NCBI RefSeq assembly: GCF_000747075.1
Contig: NZ_AVCH01000053.1
Coordinates: forward strand, 1-47,661
Length of the DNA stretch: 47,661 bases
Direction of reading: 5' to 3'
Source: Arenimonas malthae CC-JY-1
GTDB taxonomy: Bacteria > Pseudomonadota > Gammaproteobacteria > Xanthomonadales > Xanthomonadaceae
A model generated the notes under the pieces. The model was not told the origin of the DNA. It was given only the letters and a program-made list of their open reading frames with translations, and ran no database searches. Position numbers and translations under genes: made by a program. Below are positions 9,451 to 17,508 of the stretch, piece by piece (position 1 is the first letter of the stretch; each line of letters starts with the position of its first letter).

Positions 9451-10329
9451 ATGCCCCTGCTCAGCCGTCTCATCGCCCTGTGCCTGCTGCTGGCCGCGCT
9501 GCCCCTGGCCGCGCAGGTCAAGCCGCTGCCCGCGCCCAGCCCGCTGGACGCGCCGCCCAAGCAGGCGATCCCCACGGCCACCGGCGTGGCCTACGTCGTG
9601 CTCAAGCCGGCGCCCAAGCCGCAGGTGCTGCCGACCACCGACATGATCGAGTTCCGGGCCAACGCCTGGAGTGCCGACGGCGAGACGCGCATCAACGGCG
9701 AGCAGAGCGGCCCGATCATGGGCTCGATGCGGCGGCTGATGCGCGGCCAGCCGGCGCTGGCCCGCGCCATCATGAGCACGCCCATCGGCGAGACCCGGCG
9801 CTGGTGGTTCGACGCCGAGCGCATGAAGCCCGGCTACCCCGGCATGCCCGACCTGCCGCACGTGCTGGAAGTGACCGTGCTGCGCGAAGTGGACCCGACC
9901 AAGGCCCCCGCCGACGTGGCCGCGCCGCCGGCCGACGCCATCCGCACGGCCACCGGCCTGGCCTACAAGGTGCTCAAGCGCGGCAAGGGCGGCGGCCGGC
10001 CGACGCTCGACGACGCGGTGATGATCCACTACACCGGCTGGACCACCGACGGCGCCGTGTTCGACAGTTCGGTGCAGCGCGGCAGCCGCGCCACCTTCCC
10101 GCTGCGGGCGCTGATCGACGGCTGGCAGGAAGGCCTGCAGCTGATGTCGCGCGGCGACACCTTCCGCTTCTGGATTCCCGGCCCGCTGGCCTACGACAAC
10201 GCCCCCACGCCGGGCGCGCCACGCGGCATGCTGGTGTTCGACGTCACCCTCTACGGTTTCGGCAAGCCGCTGCCGGCGGGCGCCGGCCAGGTCGCCACCG
10301 ACGATCCGCAGGCCGTGCCCGAGGAGTAG
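9451..10329 (+). CDS. Exported tandem FKBP-type protein (one degenerate, one intact FKBP domain)
   Basis: A 292-residue exported protein with a signal peptide (about 1-21) and two FKBP-like units. Unit 2 (about 167-270) keeps the peptidyl-prolyl isomerase pocket: Y194 (HYTGW), F204-D205 (VFDSS), W225 (IDGW), Y248 (LAYDN) and F263. Unit 1 (about 43-145) aligns from ATGVAYVVLK against ATGLAYKVLK and ends in LEVTVLREV against LVFDVTLYGF, but the Y, FD and W pocket residues are missing. Unit 1 is therefore probably a structural, dimerisation or substrate-holding domain. The expected role is folding help in the periplasm. It ends 9 bp from the convergent flavoprotein gene. Confidence 0.88.
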   Translation: MPLLSRLIALCLLLAALPLAAQVKPLPAPSPLDAPPKQAIPTATGVAYVVLKPAPKPQVLPTTDMIEFRANAWSADGETRINGEQSGPIMGSMRRLMRGQPALARAIMSTPIGETRRWWFDAERMKPGYPGMPDLPHVLEVTVLREVDPTKAPADVAAPPADAIRTATGLAYKVLKRGKGGGRPTLDDAVMIHYTGWTTDGAVFDSSVQRGSRATFPLRALIDGWQEGLQLMSRGDTFRFWIPGPLAYDNAPTPGAPRGMLVFDVTLYGFGKPLPAGAGQVATDDPQAVPEE

Positions 10330-10338
10330 GCGGCCGGC

Positions 10339-11580
10339 TCAGCGCCGCGCCTGCAGCCAGGCCGCGGCGCCTGCGCCGGCGACCTTGCCGCTGGCGAAAC
10401 AGGCGCTGAGCAGGTAGCCGCCGGTCGGGGCTTCCCAGTCGAGCATTTCGCCGGCCAGGAACAGCCCGGGGCGGGCGCGCAGCATCAGGTGTTCGTCCAG
10501 CGCCTCCAGGCGCACGCCGCCGGCGCTGGAAATGGCTTCGGCGATGGGGCGCGCTGCCTTCAAGCGCACCGGCAGCGACTTGATGGCGCGGGCCAGCGTG
10601 GCCGCGTCGCCCGCGAGGACTTCCGGCGGCAGCACCTCGCGCAGCAGCGCCGCCTTCACGCCCTCCAGGCCCACGCTTCGGCGCAGGAATTCGCTCAGGC
10701 TGCGGCCGTTGCGGGGGCGTGACAGGTCCTGTTCGAGCCGGGCCGGCTCGCGGCCGGGCACCAGGTCCATGAGCAGCAGCGCCTCGCCGTGGCTGGCGAT
10801 GCGCTCGCGAAGCGCGGACGAAAGGAAATACACCAGGCTGCCTTCGAGGCCGGTGGTGGTGGCCACGCATTCGCCCTGGCGCCAGCGCGGCGGGTCTTCC
10901 CAGCCCAGGGCCAGGCGCACGGGTTTGATGGGCGCGCCGGCGTGGCGGCTGGCGAAGTGTTCGCTCCAGCCCACGTCGAAGCCGCAGTTGGCGGGCCGTA
11001 GCGGCGCCACGTCGGCGCCGGCGGCGGCCAGCGGCGCCACCCAGGCGCCGTCCGAGCCGAGTTCCGGCCAGCTGCCGCCGCCCAGGGCCAGCACGCTCGC
11101 GGCGGCCTGGAAACGGCGCTCGCCGTCGGGCGTGTCGAACACGTGCTCGCCGTCCGGGCCCAGCCCGCGCCAGCGGTGCAGTACGTGGAAGCGCACGCCC
11201 TGTTCGCGCAGCCGGCGCACCCAGCCGCGCAGCAGCGGCGCGGCCTTGAGGTCTTCCGGGAACACGCGCCCGGAGCTGCCCACGAAGGTCGGCACGCCGA
11301 GGTCGGCGGCCCAGGCGCGCAGGGCGTCGGCGTCGAAGCGCGCCAGCCAGGCGCCCACCTCGGCGCTGCGCGCGCCGAAGCGCGAGACGAAGCGCGGGAA
11401 GGGTTCGGAGTGCGTGAGGTTGAGGCCCCCCTTGCCGGCCACCAGCACCTTGCGGCCCACCGAGCCCTTGGCGTCGAACAGGTCCACGTCGAAGCCGGCG
11501 GCGCGGGCGGTTTCCGCGGCCATCAGGCCGGCGGGGCCGCCGCCGACGACGGCGAGGCCAGGGAGCGGGGTCACGTGCAT
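10339..11580 (-). CDS. FAD-dependent flavoprotein, HI0933/YhiN-like (TIGR03862 type)
   Basis: A 413-residue flavoprotein. The dinucleotide-binding motif VVGGGPAGLMAAE (residues 11-23) opens the FAD domain. The family signature VGRKVLVAGKGGLNLTHSE follows (about 41-59), then VFPEDLKAAPLL and the C-terminal ARPGLFLAGEMLDWEAPTGGY, the second FAD contact. The LTHSEP form and the C-terminal segment point to the TIGR03862 subgroup rather than classical YhiN. The reaction is not established for this family; a reductase role is generally assumed. It diverges from the NUDIX gene and converges on the FKBP gene. The start is the ATG at 11580, seven codons before the FAD motif. Confidence 0.9.
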   Translation of the reverse strand: MHVTPLPGLAVVGGGPAGLMAAETARAAGFDVDLFDAKGSVGRKVLVAGKGGLNLTHSEPFPRFVSRFGARSAEVGAWLARFDADALRAWAADLGVPTFVGSSGRVFPEDLKAAPLLRGWVRRLREQGVRFHVLHRWRGLGPDGEHVFDTPDGERRFQAAASVLALGGGSWPELGSDGAWVAPLAAAGADVAPLRPANCGFDVGWSEHFASRHAGAPIKPVRLALGWEDPPRWRQGECVATTTGLEGSLVYFLSSALRERIASHGEALLLMDLVPGREPARLEQDLSRPRNGRSLSEFLRRSVGLEGVKAALLREVLPPEVLAGDAATLARAIKSLPVRLKAARPIAEAISSAGGVRLEALDEHLMLRARPGLFLAGEMLDWEAPTGGYLLSACFASGKVAGAGAAAWLQARR

Positions 11581-11623
11581 GTTGCGATTATGCTTGCTGG
11601 CCGCCCCGAACTCCGAGTCCCGC

Positions 11624-12109
11624 GTGCCCTACACCCCGATCGTCGCCACCCTCGGTTACGTGCTGTCGCCCGACGGCCGCCGCTGCCTGATGGTCCACCG
11701 CAACGCCAGGCCGGGCGACAACCACCTGGGCAAGTACAACGGCCTGGGCGGCAAGCTCGAACCCGACGAGGACGTGATGGCCGGCATGCGCCGGGAAATC
11801 CGCGAGGAGGCCGGCATCGAATGCCTGTCGCTGCGCCTGCGCGGCACCCTCAGCTGGCCGGGTTTCGGCAAACACGGCGAGGACTGGCTGGGTTTCATCT
11901 TCGTGGTGGACGCTTACGCGGGCGAGCCGCCGGCCAGCAACGCCGAGGGCGACTTGCACTGGGTCGAACTCGACCGGCTGGAGGAGCTCCCGCTCTGGGA
12001 GGGCGACCGCCATTTCCTGCCCCTGGTGTTCGACGGCGACCCCCGGCCTTTCCACGGGGTGATGCCCTACCAGGCCGGGCGCATGGTGTCGTGGTCTTAT
12101 TCGCGCTGA
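11624..12109 (+). CDS. NUDIX hydrolase (MutT/8-oxo-dGTPase-like)
   Basis: A 161-residue NUDIX enzyme that should cleave a nucleoside diphosphate linked to another moiety. The Nudix box is perfect: G43 followed by x5-E49-x7-R57-E58-I-x-E61-E62-x-G64-I65. The N-terminal strand VATLGYVLSPDGRR and the sequence NHLGKYNGLGGK resemble MutT/MTH1-like 8-oxo-dGTP diphosphatases. I chose the GTG at 11624 because a TATGCT -10-like element at 11589-11594 lies between it and an in-frame ATG at 11579, and because protein similarity to the family begins at this valine. The longer start cannot be excluded. A damaged-nucleotide-cleaning role is inferred. Confidence 0.9.
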   Translation: MPYTPIVATLGYVLSPDGRRCLMVHRNARPGDNHLGKYNGLGGKLEPDEDVMAGMRREIREEAGIECLSLRLRGTLSWPGFGKHGEDWLGFIFVVDAYAGEPPASNAEGDLHWVELDRLEELPLWEGDRHFLPLVFDGDPRPFHGVMPYQAGRMVSWSYSR

Positions 12110-12361
12110 AAAGCGGCGAAAATGCAGCCAAGTTCGGTGAAGTGGATTGAATCGGTCGTTTGAAATGTCGGCGCCCGCCGGCATAACCTAAATTTTACGC
12201 CCCCCCGCGTATCCTTAACGGGTGGCAAACCGCAACCCTTGGGTTTGTCCCGGCTTTGCTTTCCTTCGTGATCGCCTGGCCCCGCTTCCCGGGGCATTCC
12301 GTCGCCTGGCCTGGGCCGCGGGACGATCGCGCTGTCCTTTCATCACGCCAAGGAGCGCCGC

Positions 12362-12808
12362 ATGACCGACACCACCAACAGCATTTCCGACCTCATCGAA
12401 ATCAGCGAGGACGGGATCGCGTTTTACGAAGAAGCGGCGCAGAAGGTGAAGGACAAGAAACTCAGCACCCTGTTCACCCGCCTGGCCAAGGCCAAGTCGG
12501 AGCTGGCGCAGGAACTGTCGGGCGAGATCAAGGCGCCGGCCAAGGCCGCCAAGAAGACCGCCAAGAAGGCGCCGAGCAGCCTCGGCGAGCTCAGCAAGGT
12601 CTACGCGGGCCTGCTCAAGCAGTGGCCGGATTCGGCCTCCGAGCGCTACCTGCGCATGGCCGAGATCGAGGGCCAGCTGCAGACGACCTTCCAGAAGGTC
12701 GTGCTCGACCGCGACCACAGCTTCGTGGTCCGCGTCCTGGCCAAGCAGTACGTCAGCAAGGCCGAGGTCCTGAACAAGGAACTGCGCGCCTGCCAGCGCA
12801 ACGCCTGA
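12362..12808 (+). CDS. DUF2383 (PA2169-family) four-helix-bundle protein
   Basis: A 148-residue cytosolic protein of the DUF2383 type, predicted to form a ferritin-like four-helix bundle. Helix 1 carries LIEISEDGIAFYEEAAQKV (11-29), helix 2 LSTLFTRLAKAKSELAQEL (34-52), and two more helices follow from residue 74 (LGELSKVYAGLLKQW) and 95 (RYLRMAEIEGQLQTTF). Between helices 2 and 3 lies a lysine/alanine-rich linker (58-72, APAKAAKKTAKKAP), which resembles histone H1-type tails. PA2169 relatives are usually stress-linked, but no activity is established. The ATG has an AAGGAG site (about 9 nt upstream). The message ends in a strong bidirectional terminator about 45 bp after the stop codon. Confidence 0.85.
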   Translation: MTDTTNSISDLIEISEDGIAFYEEAAQKVKDKKLSTLFTRLAKAKSELAQELSGEIKAPAKAAKKTAKKAPSSLGELSKVYAGLLKQWPDSASERYLRMAEIEGQLQTTFQKVVLDRDHSFVVRVLAKQYVSKAEVLNKELRACQRNA

Positions 12809-12853
12809 CGTCCCGGCTCCGGCCGGCTGGCGAAGGCCGATCCCGGATCAGGT

Positions 12854-12886
12854 AAAAAAACCGCCCGGTTGCCCGGGCGGTTTTTT
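12854..12886. terminator. Bidirectional rho-independent terminator
   Basis: The 8-bp stem CCGCCCGG (12861-12868) / CCGGGCGG (12873-12880) has a 4-nt loop. It is preceded by seven A and followed by six T, so it works on both strands. It separates the convergent DUF2383 (plus) and M3 peptidase (minus) genes. Confidence 0.93.
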
Positions 12887-12906
12887 GTTGCCTTGAAACT
12901 GCCGGC

Positions 12907-15084
12907 TTACTTGCCGCCGACCGGCTCGTCGAGGCCACGGCGCACCAGCAGCGGGCCCACTTCCGGGTCGCGGCCGCGGAAGTCGCGGAACAGCTGCATG
13001 GCGTCCACGCTGCCGCCGCGCGAGAGCAGGGTCTGGCGGAAGTGGTCGCCGTTCTCGCGCTTGAGGCCGCCGTTCTCCTTGAACCATTCCACCGACTCGG
13101 CGTCCAGCACTTCGGACCACAGGTAGGCGTAGTAGCCCGCCGAGTAGCCGCCCATGATGTGCGAGAAGTAGGTGCTGCGGTAACGCGGCGGCACCGGCGC
13201 GTAGTCCAGGCCCACGGCCTTGAGCGCCTCGGCCTCGAAGGCCAGGGTGTCGGCGGGCACCTGGTCGGCGGTGAGCTGGTGCCACTTCTGGTCGAGCATG
13301 GCCGCGGCCAGGTATTCGGTGGTGGCGTGGCCCTGGCCGTACTGCTCGGCGGCCATCACCTTGTCCAGCAGGTCCTGCGGGATCGCCTCGCCGGTCTGGT
13401 AATGCTTGGCGTAGTTGGCCAGCACCGACGGGTAGGTGGCCCACATCTCGTTCACCTGCGACGGGTACTCGACGAAGTCGCGCGGCACCGAGGTGCCGGA
13501 GAACTGCGGGTACTTCACGTTCGAGAACAGGCCGTGCAGGGCATGGCCGAACTCATGGAACATCGTGGTGACCTCGTCGAAGGTCAGCAGGGTGGGCTGG
13601 CCTTCCGAGGGCTTCGGGATGTTGAGGTGGTTGGCCACCACCGGCTTGCTGCCGGTCAGGCCGTTCTGCGGCACGTAGGCGTTCATCCAGGCGCCGCCGC
13701 GCTTGCTCGGGCGGGCGTAGAAGTCGCCCAGGAACAGGCCCAGCGGGGTGCCGTCGGCCTCGAACACCTCCCACACGCGCACGTCCGGGTGGTAGGTGGG
13801 CAGGTCGGTGCGCTCCTTGAACTCCAGGCCGTAGAGCTGGTTGGCGGCGTGGAAGACGCCGTTGACCAGCACGTTGTCGATCTCGAAGTAGGGGCGCAGC
13901 TGCGATTCGTCGAAGGCGTACTTCTGCTGGCGCACCTTCTCGGCGTAGAAGGCCCAGTCGGCGGCCTCGAGCTGGAAGCCGCCGTTCTCGGCGTCGATGA
14001 TGGCCTGCATCTCGGCGGCCTCGCGGCGGGCGTTGGCCACCGCGGCCGGGGCCAGGTCGGACATCAGCTTGTTGACGGCCTCGACGCTGCCGGCGGTCTC
14101 GTCCTCGAGGATGTAGTCGGCGTGGTTGTCGTAGCCGAGCAGGGCGGCGCGCTCGGCGCGCAGCTTGGCCACGCGGGCGACGATCTCGCGGTTGTCGAAC
14201 TCGTTGCCGCGGGCGCCGCGCACCAGCGAGGCGGCCATGATCTGCTGGCGCAGCTCGCGGTTGGTGAGGTTGGTCAGCGGCGGCTGGCCCGAGGTGTTCT
14301 GCAGGGCGATCAGGTACTGGCCCTCCTTGCCGGCGGCCTTGGCGGCCTCCGCGGCGGCGGTGATGGCTTCGGCCGGCAGGCCGTCGAGCTTGGCCACGTC
14401 GTCCACCAGCACGCCCGAGGCGTTCACTTCCTTGAGCACGTTCTGGCTGAAGGTCGTGGCCAGGCTGGCCAGTTCGGCGTTCATGCCCTTGAGCGTTTCC
14501 TTGTCGGCGTCCGACAGGTTGGCGCCGGCGCGCACGAAATCGATGTAGTAGCGCTCGAGCAGGCGCTTGGACTCCGGGTCCAGGCCCAGCGAGTCACGCT
14601 GGTCGTGCAGCGACTTGATGCGGGCGAAGAGCTTGCCGTCGAGCAGGATCGCGTCCTGGTGGGCGGCGAACTTCGGCGCGAACTCGGCCTGGACCTTCTG
14701 GATGGTCTCGTTGGTGTGGGCGCCGGCGAGGTTGCCGAACACCGCGGCGGTGCGGTTGAGCAGGGCGCCGGTCTTCTCCATCGCGACGATGGTGTTCTCG
14801 AAGCTCGGGGCCTCGGCGTTGTTGGCGATGGCGTCGATCTCGGCGCGCTGCTCGCTCATGCCGCGCTCCAGCGCCGGGGCGTAGTGCTCGTCCTTGATCT
14901 TGTCGAAGGCGGGCATCTGGTAGGGCAGTTCGCTGACCACGAAGAACGGGTTGTCGGCGGCCGGGGCGGCGGCGCCGGCTTCTTCGGCGGCAGGCGCCTG
15001 CGGCGATTCGGCCTGTTGGCAGGCGGACAGGGACAGGCCCAGGGCGATGGCGGCGGCCAGGGCAAGCGGCTTGCTGGAATTCAT
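12907..15084 (-). CDS. dcp: M3-family metallopeptidase (Dcp-like), lipoprotein
   Basis: A 725-residue peptidase of family M3, most like peptidyl-dipeptidase Dcp, which removes C-terminal dipeptides from short peptides. The zinc motif HEFGHALH starts at H510 (ligands H510 and H514, catalytic E511), inside the family context TMFHEFGHALHGLFSN. The C-terminal pocket has YRSTYFSHIMGGYSAGYYAY, the tyrosine/histidine loop typical of M3 enzymes. The N-terminus has a lipoprotein signal with lipobox LSAC (19-22), so the mature protein begins at C22. It should be anchored in the outer or inner membrane facing the periplasm, unlike cytosolic E. coli Dcp. The mature start is Ala/Pro/Glu-rich. Transcription ends at the bidirectional terminator. 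Confidence 0.94.
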   Translation of the reverse strand: MNSSKPLALAAAIALGLSLSACQQAESPQAPAAEEAGAAAPAADNPFFVVSELPYQMPAFDKIKDEHYAPALERGMSEQRAEIDAIANNAEAPSFENTIVAMEKTGALLNRTAAVFGNLAGAHTNETIQKVQAEFAPKFAAHQDAILLDGKLFARIKSLHDQRDSLGLDPESKRLLERYYIDFVRAGANLSDADKETLKGMNAELASLATTFSQNVLKEVNASGVLVDDVAKLDGLPAEAITAAAEAAKAAGKEGQYLIALQNTSGQPPLTNLTNRELRQQIMAASLVRGARGNEFDNREIVARVAKLRAERAALLGYDNHADYILEDETAGSVEAVNKLMSDLAPAAVANARREAAEMQAIIDAENGGFQLEAADWAFYAEKVRQQKYAFDESQLRPYFEIDNVLVNGVFHAANQLYGLEFKERTDLPTYHPDVRVWEVFEADGTPLGLFLGDFYARPSKRGGAWMNAYVPQNGLTGSKPVVANHLNIPKPSEGQPTLLTFDEVTTMFHEFGHALHGLFSNVKYPQFSGTSVPRDFVEYPSQVNEMWATYPSVLANYAKHYQTGEAIPQDLLDKVMAAEQYGQGHATTEYLAAAMLDQKWHQLTADQVPADTLAFEAEALKAVGLDYAPVPPRYRSTYFSHIMGGYSAGYYAYLWSEVLDAESVEWFKENGGLKRENGDHFRQTLLSRGGSVDAMQLFRDFRGRDPEVGPLLVRRGLDEPVGGK

Positions 15085-15214
15085 GCGTGTTCCTCGGGAG
15101 CAGGGTGGGGCGGAAACCCCGAAGGGTAGCGCATGCCCCGGTTACGTCCCCATGACGAAAGGCAGGGGTGGCCGGCTTGGGGTAGGCTGGCTGCATCCCA
15201 TTCCGGAGCCCGCC

Positions 15215-15697
15215 ATGACCACCGCTTTCGATTTCTCCGCCACCGCCATCGACGGCCGGCCCCAGTCCCTGGACGCCTGGCGCGGCAAGGTGCTGCTGGT
15301 GGTGAACACCGCCTCCAAATGCGGCTTCACGCCCCAGTACACCGGCCTGGAAAAGCTCTGGCGCGACTACGGCGACCGCGGCCTGGTGGTGCTGGGTTTC
15401 CCCTGCGACCAGTTCGGCCACCAGGAGCCGGGCGACGAAGAAGAGATCCGCAACTTCTGCTCGCTCACCTACGACGTCAGCTTCCCGATGTTCGCCAAGG
15501 TCGAGGTCAACGGCGGCAACACCCACCCGCTGTGGAAGTGGCTGAAGTCGGAAAAATCCGGGCTGCTCGGCCTGGAGGGCATCAAGTGGAACTTCACCAA
15601 GTTCCTGGTGGGCCGCGACGGCCAGGTCATCAGGCGCTACGCGCCGACCGACAAGCCCGAATCGATCGCGAAGGATATCGAGAAGGCGCTGGGCTGA
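15215..15697 (+). CDS. Glutathione peroxidase (thioredoxin-type, cysteine form)
   Basis: A 160-residue peroxidase reducing hydroperoxides. The peroxidatic cysteine is C36 in NTASKCGFTPQY. The other catalytic residues are present: Q66 in PCDQFG and W125-N126 in KWNFTKFL. Cysteines 64 and 82 are also present; C82 stands where non-selenium, thioredoxin-dependent members carry the resolving cysteine, so thioredoxin rather than glutathione may be the electron donor. No signal peptide is seen, so the enzyme should be cytosolic. A GGAG site lies 8 nt before the ATG. It diverges from the M3 peptidase gene and converges on fpr, with 12 bp between the stops. Confidence 0.94.
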   Translation: MTTAFDFSATAIDGRPQSLDAWRGKVLLVVNTASKCGFTPQYTGLEKLWRDYGDRGLVVLGFPCDQFGHQEPGDEEEIRNFCSLTYDVSFPMFAKVEVNGGNTHPLWKWLKSEKSGLLGLEGIKWNFTKFLVGRDGQVIRRYAPTDKPESIAKDIEKALG

Positions 15698-15709
15698 GCC
15701 CGGCGCGGC

Positions 15710-16486
15710 TTATTTCTCGACAAAGGCCCGCTCGAACACGTATTCGCCCGGCGTGCCGATGCGCGGCGCGGCGCTGAAGCCGCGGCCGTCGAGGATGCTC
15801 CGGAAGTCGGCCAGCATCTGCGGGCTGCCGCAGATCATGGCGCGGTCGCGGGCCGGGTCGAGCGCATCGAGGCCCAGGTCGCGCTGCATCTGCCCGGAGT
15901 CGAGCAGGGTGGTCAGGCGGCCCGGGTGGCGGAAGGGTTCGCGGCTCACGGCCGGGTAATAGAGCAGCTTCTCGGTGATCACCGGGCCCAGGTATTCGTG
16001 CCGGGGCAGTTCGCGGGTGATGTAGTCGTGGTAGGCCAGGTCGGCCACGTTGCGCACGCCGTGGGTCAGGATGACCCGCTCGAAGCGCTCGTAGGTCTCC
16101 GGGTCCTTGATGATGCCCAGGAACGGCGCCAGGCCGGTGCCGGTGGCCAGCAGGTAGAGGTTGCGGCCCGGGTGCAGGTCGGAGATGAGCAGGGTGCCGG
16201 TGGGCTTGCGGCTCACAAGCAGGTCGTCGCCCGGCTGGATGTGCTGCAGGCGCGAGGTGAGCGGGCCGTCGGGCACCTTGATGGAGAAGAACTCCAGGTG
16301 CTCCTCCCAGTTGGCGCTCGCGATCGAGTAGGCCCGCATCAGCGGCCTGCCGTTGACCTCCAGGCCGATCATCACGAACTGGCCGTTGTCGAAGCGCAGG
16401 CCGTCGTCGCGGGTGGTGGTGAAGCTGAAATAGGCATCCGTCCAGTGGCGGACGGTGAGGACACGCTCGGTGGCGAAGGCGGACAT
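15710..16486 (-). CDS. fpr: Ferredoxin--NADP(+) reductase
   Basis: A 258-residue flavoenzyme that passes electrons between NADPH and ferredoxin or flavodoxin. The FAD-binding motif RAYSIAS is at 51-57, followed by EFFSIKVPDGPLTSRL. The NADP-binding motif ATGTGLAPFLGIIKD lies at about 114-128, then MICGSPQML. The C-terminus is FERAFVEK, extending past the aromatic residue as in bacterial subclass I (E. coli/Azotobacter Fpr). It supports redox defence and Fe-S or biosynthetic enzymes. It diverges from cold-shock gene 1 across 168 bp. The ATG at 16486 gives the standard length of about 258 residues. Confidence 0.95.
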   Translation of the reverse strand: MSAFATERVLTVRHWTDAYFSFTTTRDDGLRFDNGQFVMIGLEVNGRPLMRAYSIASANWEEHLEFFSIKVPDGPLTSRLQHIQPGDDLLVSRKPTGTLLISDLHPGRNLYLLATGTGLAPFLGIIKDPETYERFERVILTHGVRNVADLAYHDYITRELPRHEYLGPVITEKLLYYPAVSREPFRHPGRLTTLLDSGQMQRDLGLDALDPARDRAMICGSPQMLADFRSILDGRGFSAAPRIGTPGEYVFERAFVEK

Positions 16487-16554
16487 GGGGGATCCGTGGG
16501 GTTGGGGACCGGCAGGCGGCGGCGGGCGGTCCGATAACCCGTCATTCTAAAGCA

Positions 16555-16584
16555 TTCGCTTTCGGCGTCGTAAGCGGGTATGTT
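16555..16584 (+). promoter_or_regulatory. Possible sigma70 promoter of cold-shock gene 1
   Basis: TTCGCT (16555-16560), an 18-bp spacer and TATGTT (16579-16584) in a comparatively AT-rich stretch between fpr and the cold-shock gene. The match is modest; the implied leader is about 65 nt. Confidence 0.3.
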
Positions 16585-16654
16585 CGGCGGACTGCGGTTG
16601 CCGGGTTTCACGGCTGATCGTGGGTACCCAACTTACCGTTACAAGGAATGAGAT

Positions 16655-16864
16655 ATGTCTGACCGTCAGACCGGCACCGTGAAGTGGTTCAACGACGCCA
16701 AGGGCTTTGGCTTCATCACCCCCGAGAGCGGCGAGGACGTGTTCGTCCACTTCCGCTCCATCCAGGGCACTGGCTTCAAGTCCCTGCAGGAAGGCCAGAA
16801 GGTCACCTTCAAGGTCGTGAAGGGCCAGAAGGGCATGCAGGCGGACGAAGTGCAGCCGATGTAA
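16655..16864 (+). CDS. Cold-shock protein 1 (CspA family)
   Basis: A 69-residue single cold-shock domain that binds single-stranded RNA and DNA. RNP1 is KGFGFI (residues 16-21) and RNP2 is VFVHF (29-33). It shares 63 of 69 residues with the second copy at 24786-24995; the differences are at 6, 22, 23, 25, 51 and 54. An AAGGAA ribosome-binding site is 7 nt before the ATG. A strong terminator follows directly, so the message is monocistronic. This protein probably melts RNA structure in the cytoplasm; whether it is cold-induced or constitutive cannot be seen. Confidence 0.95.
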   Translation: MSDRQTGTVKWFNDAKGFGFITPESGEDVFVHFRSIQGTGFKSLQEGQKVTFKVVKGQKGMQADEVQPM

Positions 16865-16882
16865 GGCGCCTCGCCGTCGCCC

Positions 16883-16922
16883 AACCAGGCCCCGGTCGGC
16901 AACGACCGGGGCCTTGGTTTTT
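16883..16922 (+). terminator. Rho-independent terminator after cold-shock gene 1
   Basis: Arm AACCAGGCCCCGGTCG (16883-16898) pairs with CGACCGGGGCCTTGGTT (16903-16919) with one bulge, followed by a T run up to 16922. Confidence 0.9.
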
Positions 16923-17020
16923 CCGGGACCCGCGATTTGCGCCGGCCCGGCGCATGGCCTAGCCTATGCGCCCTTTCTCCCGCCGCCGGGTTCCCGGCCG
17001 GCATCCCCCGAGGTAATTCC

Positions 17021-17503
17021 ATGCAGATCGCCGAGCGCACCGTCGCGTCCTTCCACTACACCCTGACCGACGACGCGGGCAAGGTCATCGATTCCTCGGC
17101 CGGCGCCCAGCCGCTGGCCTACCTGCACGGCGCCGGCAACATCGTGCCGGGCCTGGAGAAGGCGCTCGAGGGCCGCAGCGCGGGCGACAAGTTCGACGTG
17201 GTGGTGTCGCCGGAAGAGGGTTACGGCACCCCGAACGAGATGCTGATCCAGGTCGTGCCGCGCGAGGCCTTCCAGGGCGTGGACGAGCTCGAGGTCGGCA
17301 TGCAGTTCCAGGCCCAGACCCCGCAGGGCGCCATTTCGGTGGTGATCGCCAAGATCGAGGACGGCATGGTCACCGTCGACGGCAACCATCCGCTGGCCGG
17401 CCAGAACCTCAACTTCGCCATCGAAGTGGTGGAAGTGCGCGAGGCCAGCGTCGAGGAAGTCCTGCACGGCCACGTGCACGGCGCCGGCGGCCACCACCAC
17501 TGA
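17021..17503 (+). CDS. slyD: SlyD-like FKBP-type peptidyl-prolyl isomerase and metallochaperone
   Basis: A 160-residue cytosolic prolyl isomerase of the SlyD type. The FKBP half-domains LTDDAGKVIDSS and IVPGLEKALEG surround the insert-in-flap domain (about 70-120, including VVSPEEGYGTPNEM and VDGNHPLAGQNL). The GNHPLAG motif is diagnostic of SlyD/FkpB. The tail is histidine-rich (HGHVHGAGGHHH, last 12 residues), shorter than in E. coli SlyD and lacking its cysteines, but still fit for nickel or zinc binding. The ATG at 17021 is preceded by GAGGTAATTCC, a good ribosome-binding site. The next gene starts only 5 bp after the stop. Confidence 0.95.
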   Translation: MQIAERTVASFHYTLTDDAGKVIDSSAGAQPLAYLHGAGNIVPGLEKALEGRSAGDKFDVVVSPEEGYGTPNEMLIQVVPREAFQGVDELEVGMQFQAQTPQGAISVVIAKIEDGMVTVDGNHPLAGQNLNFAIEVVEVREASVEEVLHGHVHGAGGHHH

Positions 17504-17508
17504 CCGCC

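Noticed and set aside
11579-11623. Upstream ATG start for the NUDIX gene
   Set aside because: It would add 15 residues before the family start, lies ahead of the TATGCT element and overlaps the divergent flavoprotein start.
12160-12189. TTGAAA-N18-TAACCT as a promoter of the DUF2383 gene
   Set aside because: The -10 match is weak and the leader would be about 165 nt. The AT-rich patch is real but I cannot assign a promoter with confidence.
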